Shown piece after piece: positions 57,758 through 64,000 of a stretch of DNA of 64,000 nt. The stretch spans positions 91,534 through 155,533 of the forward strand of contig LLCB01000128.1 of NCBI GenBank assembly GCA_001414345.1, in the 5' to 3' direction. Each line of letters opens with the position of its first letter. The stretch's first letter is position 1. Origin of the DNA: Hymenoscyphus infarciens (taxonomy: Eukaryota > Ascomycota > Leotiomycetes > Helotiales > Helotiaceae). The position numbers were made by a program, and so were the translations under genes. The notes below the pieces were generated by a model that searched no databases, was not told the DNA's origin, and was given only the letters and a program-made list of their open reading frames with translations.

Positions 57758-58673
57758 TTAAATTAGTCCATCTTGTTTAATTTCCCGTCCTTCGTGTTCT
57801 CCAAAACGCGCTACATCCAACTCTGCAACTTTTTCTTTGCTCTGGAACTCGACTCTTCCAGTTGTAATTTCTTTTCCCCGTGCTACTCTCTGAATTGAAG
57901 AAGTTTCTGCTCTCAAGCTTTCATCTCCTTCGAGACCCTTTGTTGGATATGAGCCGAGTTTGATTTTTCGACGAAGAAAGTAGAGGCGAATTGCGGATAC
58001 TAGTAACAACAAAAGCAAAGCAGATGCCCCGTTACCACTCGCTGCCTTGGTTTCTGTTGGTAGTTTGGATTTGGACTCAGTTTTCTCTGCTCGTATCGAT
58101 GTTGCAGAAGGCACCAAATTCGACGCGTCTTGCCCTGTTATCGAAGTAGAGGATTGCGAGTTCGAATTCGAGGACTTGCTTGAGAATCTTGGGGTATCTA
58201 TAAATTGTGTGTTTATGGAAGACGTGACCGGTAAACTCGAGAACGTCCTGCCATCATCGGAACTGCTGGGCGTTTCTTCCTGTACAACTCTACTAATTAG
58301 CGGAAAGATCTAATTCAAAATAAAAGTATAATACCGCAGGAGAGGAGTCAGACTTCTTGTATTTTATAGCGAATTTCGGAGACCCCTCTTGGGAGACAGA
58401 GCTCTTGATTCTAATTATATACGTATCTGGCGCGAGAGATTCGGGGACGAACCAATAGACAAAATCGTTCGTTAACGCAACTTCTAAATACCTATGTCAG
58501 TAATTTAAATAATTTGACTATACTTACATGCAATCATCAAAGCCGTATTAGAACTCTTGGGTGGAATTTAACGACGTAAAGTGAGGTTTACCGGTGAAGG
58601 AGGAACATTTCCCACCCAACTAACACTGAACAACGATCCGATTGTAAACTTCCGGGATCGTTAAAGCGACCAT
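57758..58673 (-). pseudogene. Kre9/KNH-like cell-surface membrane protein, decayed
   Basis: On the minus strand, LTIPEVYNRIV (about 58665-58630), then FSVSWVGNVPPSPVNLTLRR in a shifted frame, then after a 36-nt intron YLEVALTNDFVYWFVPESLA and PDTYIIRIKSS form a Kre9/KNH-type beta-sandwich. Proteins with it are secreted and take part in wall assembly. A Ser/Thr-rich stalk (SSKSSNSNSQSSTS), one membrane helix (GASALLLLLLVSAIRLYFL) and a charged tail ending KQDGLI follow. Defects: a frameshift near 58630, two TAA codons where Gln-like codons are expected, and a 25-nt 'intron' (GTATTA...TTAG) near 58340 that is too short to be convincing. The TAA codons fit C-to-T changes. A frame starting at an upstream ATG near 58.76 kb avoids the stops but loses the domain sequence. 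Confidence 0.5.
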
Positions 58674-58759
58674 CACAAAGCACCTTGCATCGCTTCCAAA
58701 AGTTCGAAAGGGTGGCTGGTGCAGCAGATGTTTTATCTACGAAGGAAGTCGCGTCCATA

Positions 58760-60025
58760 AATTAGTCGACTCGCAATCCAGAATTAATGACGGAGAGTTG
58801 TTGAATCTTACACACCTGAATCCTGGCGGGCTGGGCGGAATCCCACGAGTTTAAGCGATAGGGCCGGGTGACTGACGTGAGAATAGTCTCAAACAATGAT
58901 GGGCTACACGCACTACTCGATGTTTTACATGTACTTAGTCGTGGAATTTTATTTAGAGCAAGTTATTTTGGTATTCGCGCTTAAATGACCACCTTTCTGA
59001 AAAAGCTGTCAGGTCACACAAAACCTAAGCTTGAGATTAAAACATCAAAGGGATCTTAAACTTCCACAAGCCCGGCCTTTCTTTTTACCTTTTTACCTTT
59101 TTCACGGCGTTCCGTAGAAGGCAATAGTGATTGGACGACTTCGAGATGGGTTATCAAGACAATTTTATCTTGGGGAGTGAAGAGCTCCCTATCTGGGTGA
59201 TCCTTGTTACTCAAGCAGACTGGTTCCGCATTTGTAGCAAAATTAGTCTATTGCCGAGCTATGTAGGCTTTGCGAAGGGGAGAATGAAGGGGGTTGAGCC
59301 TCAGAATAAGAGCGAGACGGTGACTTGAAACAAAGGAGTGCGGTAGTTTTACAAACAACTTGTAGGGTTCTGAAGTCATTTGAGCTATCTTTCGCTCCAT
59401 CGGGGTACAGATAGACTCTATGTTCGAGAGCCGGGAAAAGACTAAAGGGAACTGTGAGTTTTTGCAAACTGTCGAGCCACCAGGAAGGACATTTTTTGCA
59501 AAGAGTGAGTAACGGATCTGAAAAACTTCCCAGGAAGCCGTCATGTAAAAGTGATTCATATGAGGGCACATAACATGATTTACCGATTTGTGAGTAATCA
59601 AAGTGTGTGAAATTTCCATTCTACATACCATTCACAAAAGTCACGCTAGAAAAGTGTATTCGCTTAAACTGGTGACCCCTATTTTCTCAGGCGATTTTGG
59701 AATTGAACGTAATTGCAGAGAGGTGAGAAACTATTTTTTTCTCTGGTTATACGTTTTAGTCTAGTGTCCCGACTCCTCCTTTCTTTTCGGGTTCTGTTTG
59801 CGTGAGAATCAAGCTGTTTTGCCCATCATGCCGTACCATCTCTCAAGTTCTTAAAAATTGCATTAGCTACATATTTTGTATTTACAAGTTGTTGACTTTC
59901 ATTTTTTTGCGTCCTTTCTGTTGCGCCAATCCATTGGATATCTGTTTGGCTTTTACGTTTCATACAAAAACACGTTGACAGGTGTAGTGGTGACAGGTTT
60001 ATTGACCCACCAAGTGGTAGAGTTG
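58760..60025. other. intergenic, nothing firm
   Basis: No gene supported. A minus-strand frame at about 59.57-59.25 kb includes CKKCPSWWLDSLQKL, but I cannot link it to a family. Confidence 0.45.
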
Positions 60026-60477
60026 AGGGCCTGTTTGGCTCGCATAAATTATTTAAATATATGTATGGATATCTGACGAGATGTCCTGTATATTGACCTT
60101 GTATAAGTTAGTGCATATCATCAATTGTTTCTTAATATATTGAGTGATTGTTTGGCTCGTGGTGCACATCCTGGTGCACATTCTTAGTGAGTGGCACTGG
60201 GTGCTGAAATGGGTGTCTCGATAGCAGTAAGAAAAAATATATCTATGAGGATTTAAAGATTTATACCTATACCTCTTAAGGTCTAAATCTTTTTTTGGTG
60301 GTGTATATCCTATTTATATATGTACTAAGATATACGAGGTTAAACGAAGGATTTGTATCACTTTTAAATGTGTGTGCTAAACACTGGTTTATATCTAGTT
60401 TTGTTGCATGTATATAAATATTACCTGATGCTTTCTGGTGGTGTATATCCTAAATATGCACGAGCCAAATAGGCCCT
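60026..60477. mobile_element. 452-bp hAT-like MITE
   Basis: The left end AGGGCCTGTTTGGCTCG and the right end read on the other strand, AGGGCCTATTTGGCTCG, differ at one position in 17. This GGGCCTGTTTGG-type end is common in hAT elements. The flanking 8-mers TAGAGTTG and AAGAGTCC share AGAGT, so an old 8-bp target duplication is possible but not proven. Internal repeats include a second TGTTTGGCTCGTG at about 60150 and two copies of TGGTGGTGTATATCCTA at about 60296 and 60437. No open frame. Confidence 0.78.
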
Positions 60478-63400
60478 AAGAGTCCAATCTCGTATCAATA
60501 ATTCACTACAGTCAGTACTTACTTCACTAAATATTGCGGTTCCAATACATATTTCCACTCAAACAAGATTTATAACCTTCTCCGGCGCTTTCTTCACAGC
60601 GCAAAGGTATGCTTCCAGCTCGGGCGGCAACCAACCCCTTTCACCCCCGCTTAACCACGGTCAACTCATCTCCCTATCTACCTCCCACTACATGCCGTAG
60701 ACCACAAATTCGCTTGCGTCACCCACCAAAAGCAACGCCTTTCTACAAACAAACAAGATTACATACATGTAACGTTAGGCCTTCTTTCTGTTCTACGCGA
60801 CACGTCTCGGTGCGCCTAAGCCCGTAAAACTTACGACCTTCCAAATTCACCCGCTTCCATTCCTCCACACCCTGTGCTCCCCCACGGAGCTGTCTCGCAG
60901 GTGGTGGGGACAAATTATAATGCCGTTGTAGATTTATTTTCGGTTGTGGCGCGAATATTAAATTTCCTGTTCCTGTGTTACAGGACCCTGAGGGTTACAA
61001 TGCTTAGGAATTGACACTAAGAAGAATTTTTTGACAGGGAGTGTTGCAGTGATCGACGTCAATATGATAAAAGATTGCCGCAAAGATTCAAGCATGTGCC
61101 AAAAATTGTCTTGCGAAACACAGCTTGTGTTGTTTTTGTGGGCGGCTTGGGGTGGGAAAAGGGTTGATTAGAAGCGCTAAACGCCTCTTGAAAATCCTAC
61201 CACCCCTATACAAGTTTATTATATTATTTTCTGTCGACAAAGATCCTCGCTAATCTCTGAAAAACAAGTCTGGTCCCAAGAAGCACGATTCACTCTTATG
61301 CTGGATTGGTCGCTTATCAAATGCCGTCCCCGTAAACTTTGTAGCGGCTCCATCGGCAATTTATTCAATTTAACAAAAGCCCAATTGCCGATTCTGTGGC
61401 TTCTTAACACCTGCCTCAATTCACGAGTCATATGTTTCTCATTATTCGCAGACAAATTTGTGTAAACAATTTCTAATACGACCATACCCCACAATTTGCA
61501 ACCTGAACTAGTTGTGTCAAATTCCCGAGATCGCCAGTTTCCAAACCCCGCAGAAGGAAGTTTTCTGCCTTCAATAAATTTGTAAGAAATGCCAACTCAC
61601 AGCCAAGACCCAATTGAAAAGGCAAAGGATATCTATCATAGGGCTGTCCCCCGTTTCACGTTGCACGTGGATGCCACCTGACAGTTTTACGCCATCTGCA
61701 GTTGTACCTCATGACATTCAAGGATGGGGTTTGACGATTGTGGGGTACGTTTATTGTGTAAATAGGCTGCGTTGGAAGGCCATGTGAAGCCAAAATACTT
61801 CAACGTCACCATGCATGTGGGGACGGAGAATCGAGTGTGTTGGGGGCCATGTATCTTAATTTTGTTGCGAGGTCGTGGATTGCTTTAACTATGTAGCTAA
61901 CCGTGACTTGTGAAATCGAAATGGAGAGATTTTACGGGGAGTTCCGAAAAGGGTAACAACAGCACTGCTTTACTCAAACAAATGAAGGTCGAATGAGTCA
62001 AAATGCAACAATAACACGAGGAATTCCGCTCTAAAACAAAGCAAAAGGGACGAATAGTTATAAACAGTAACAAGAAGACGCCCTCCGCCCCCGCCCTGAA
62101 AGTCCAGCTCCAATCTTTTCGGGACCTCAGAAGTCGCATATCCTCAACATTCTTCAATAACCCTCTCTAGAATTTCCATTTTTAAATACCCCTAATAAAG
62201 GAGGTTACCTAGCATCTGTACTTTAACGCTTTCAGTAATAGACCCCGCAAATAAGCACACCCTCTTTCCCATATTTGGAGTGTAACACATAAGCAGTGAA
62301 ACCACACCTTTCTCTTTCAAAGCTCTCACTCCCCCCTATCTCCCACAGTTGCCGAATTTCGGTTTTACCGAGACCATCGATTCTCCCCCTTCCAGAAAAT
62401 GATGCCATATTACCCTCTACTCGGTATTGATGCGGTTTGCTAAGCTTCAGTTGCAACCAAATGTCGTCTATTTTCTTTCAAATTCAATCAATAGCAAGAA
62501 CGACAAATTTCCGAAAGCAACTTCAAGATCACAACGGAATATCTCTCCTTAGCAGATCTCGAAAGGTTGAAAAGTTTCTTCAACAGTCAACCTCATTCAG
62601 AGTATGAATACTGTCCATCAAACTTGCTTCGGGAAACCTGATCAAAGATACGAAATTCGTATACCAATGACACCACACCTACCATTTTCCAAGTTCTTAC
62701 CTCCTCTTTTCCTTCCGCTAGTGCTGAACACAGGAAATTGATGAACACACCCTCCCTCTCCATTCTCGACTTTCATGAACCCTATTTTGAGAGGACCACC
62801 CCTCAAACTGTCTATGTACCTCTTGACTCTAAACATGTCAACGATACATACCTAGTACCCCGAACCTTGCCCTAAGCTCCCAGATCCCTTTCTCGGCACA
62901 TCTTCAACAGCCACTCTAACTCTTTCTTCCACCTCCCCTTAAGTCCTGAAGTATTCCTTCTTTGTTTCGAACCCCTGTGGACGCTGGAAACGCTGCTATC
63001 TTTTTGCTATCCCACAAAACCAAAACCAAAATTAATATTTGCAAGCATTTTTGCATTGATAAAAAACTAGCATCTAAATTTCATTGCTCTCACAAGGTAA
63101 AGCCACACACCAAGACATGTCATAACTCACAATCTACAAAATGATCCTTCATATCCTCTTCTGACAACCACTCCCTCGGGATATATTCAAGGAAGTCGTC
63201 TCGCTTAGACTTCCGTGTAGAAGCACTGTGCAATCACACCCTATGAGCAATAAATTCTTCGCTCCTTGTTTCGAAAGACGCCCCTAATATTTCTTTCGTA
63301 GACACCCGAGAAATACGGCACAACACCAACTTGATAGGATCTCAGGAGTCAGGAAACCCTTTTTGTTGAATCAGCCACTACACAAGACTAGTCACTTTTT

Positions 63401-63886
63401 TCGAGAGTTCCGAGTAAGTCGAGCACATAGGAAAGGTATGGCACTGTGTGAAGTATTACTAAATCATTCGATGAGAGTAGCTCAGAATGAGTGGTTGATA
63501 TTAACCGGCAAGTTCAACCCCATCCAGCAATTCCTTGCTAGTATGATTTTCTACATTTTGCAGCACAAAAAGAAAAGGAGCTCCGAATTTCTCTCACCTC
63601 TCTTTAGAGGACACTTGTCTTCACAACAGGTGCTTGAATGCCCTGGTCACCTTGAAAACAGCAAGATCAGAAAGAATGGAAAGGACAAAAGCATTAGATG
63701 AAAGCACATTCAATCAACCTTGTGAGAAAACCACCCTGCTTCCATCGAGCTTTCCTATCCAGAATGTACACCATGAGCCCCAACCAGCTTCATTAGGTAG
63801 CAGCTACATTTTAGTTCATCTCAACATCTCACCCCCCGCTCCCAACAAGGAACCCAAAGAGAGATGCCAACAAAAAAAAGAAGCGG
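60478..63886. other. gene-poor stretch, nothing recognised
   Basis: 3.4 kb with only short open frames, none with a recognisable domain, intron pattern or signal. I saw no tRNA-like fold or long repeat. It could still hold non-coding transcripts, which cannot be judged from sequence alone. Confidence 0.5.
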
Positions 63887-63888
63887 TA

Positions 63889-64000
63889 CTCTCCCCCCCC
63901 CTGAACTATATGTACTCCCCCCCTGAATAAAATGTAGAGTGCACAGACATTTAGTAAAGCACAGCGGCCGTGCGCTTACATTTTATTTAAGGGGGGGGGG
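63889..64000. mobile_element. Stowaway-like MITE relative, truncated by the window edge, possibly nested
   Basis: At 63915 the end CTCCCCCCCTGAATAAAATG, preceded by TA (63913-63914), matches the left end of the MITE at 56974-57210. At 63978-64000 TACATTTTATTTAAGG and the start of a G tract match its right end, so this copy is only about 90 bp. Just to its left, TA followed by CTCTCCCCCCCCCTGAAC (63889 on) is a second, similar end. This suggests two related elements, one inserted next to or within the other. The right boundary lies beyond the window. Confidence 0.7.

Noticed and set aside
59243..59631. Two overlapping minus-strand frames of over 100 codons
   Set aside because: CKKCPSWWLDSL looks protein-like, but I cannot match it to a family, and the two frames overlap with no splice support.

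Overview
The window looks like nuclear DNA of a filamentous ascomycete (Pezizomycotina). The genes are split by short introns (about 40-215 nt) with GTATGT/GTAAGT-type donors and CTAAC-like branch points close to the acceptor. Intergenic regions are long, several transposon remnants carry the C-to-T / G-to-A signature of RIP, and the gene families are typical fungal ones (PEX8, STE14, URA7, Clr5, DUF7770, a Gef1-type CLC). A leotiomycete-like fungus is a guess from gene style only. There are no bacterial operons, no CRISPR arrays, and I recognised no tRNA or rRNA gene.

Layout. 1-4.16 kb is a very AT-rich, stop-riddled retrotransposon block (a Ty1/copia pol on the + strand, then a second degraded element). 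4.3-9.7 kb is gene-dense: PEX8 (-), a TMEM170-like membrane protein (+), a hexapeptide O-acetyltransferase (-) and an unusual open frame joining an HMG box to an isoprenylcysteine methyltransferase (+). 9.7-13.6 kb is gene-poor, with a decayed repeat and a subtilase pseudogene. 13.6-22.7 kb holds a CLC chloride channel/exchanger (-), an isoamyl-acetate esterase (+) and a protein with a retropepsin-like domain (+). 23-27 kb is a transposon nest: a complete 1,026-bp TRIM-type LTR element, an LTR/PPT remnant and two TA-flanked MITEs. 28.7-43.3 kb holds a C2H2 zinc-finger protein (-), a SnoaL-like protein (+), a kinase with a proline-rich/ubiquitin-like tail (+), a cytochrome-c-peroxidase-type haem peroxidase (+) and a second kinase (-), with a foldback element and a MITE between them. 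44.7-45.8 kb is a degraded membrane-protein region. 47.1-54.7 kb is again gene-dense: CTP synthase (-), DUF7770 (+), Clr5 (+), a DenD-like dehydrogenase and a class II aldolase (both +). 55-58.7 kb contains an EXD1-like exonuclease gene split by a hAT-like MITE, another MITE, and a decayed Kre9/KNH-like membrane protein. The last 5 kb is gene-poor, with a hAT-like MITE and a MITE cut by the window edge.

How the genes fit together. Most are unrelated housekeeping genes. The clearest functional pairing is the DenD-like dehydrogenase next to the class II aldolase, which suggests four-carbon sugar-acid or ketose-phosphate catabolism. The main evolutionary theme is transposon traffic: at least seven short non-autonomous elements, several with readable target-site duplications, one inside a gene.

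Exon coordinates were derived by hand from splice motifs and reading-frame continuity. I ran no homology search.
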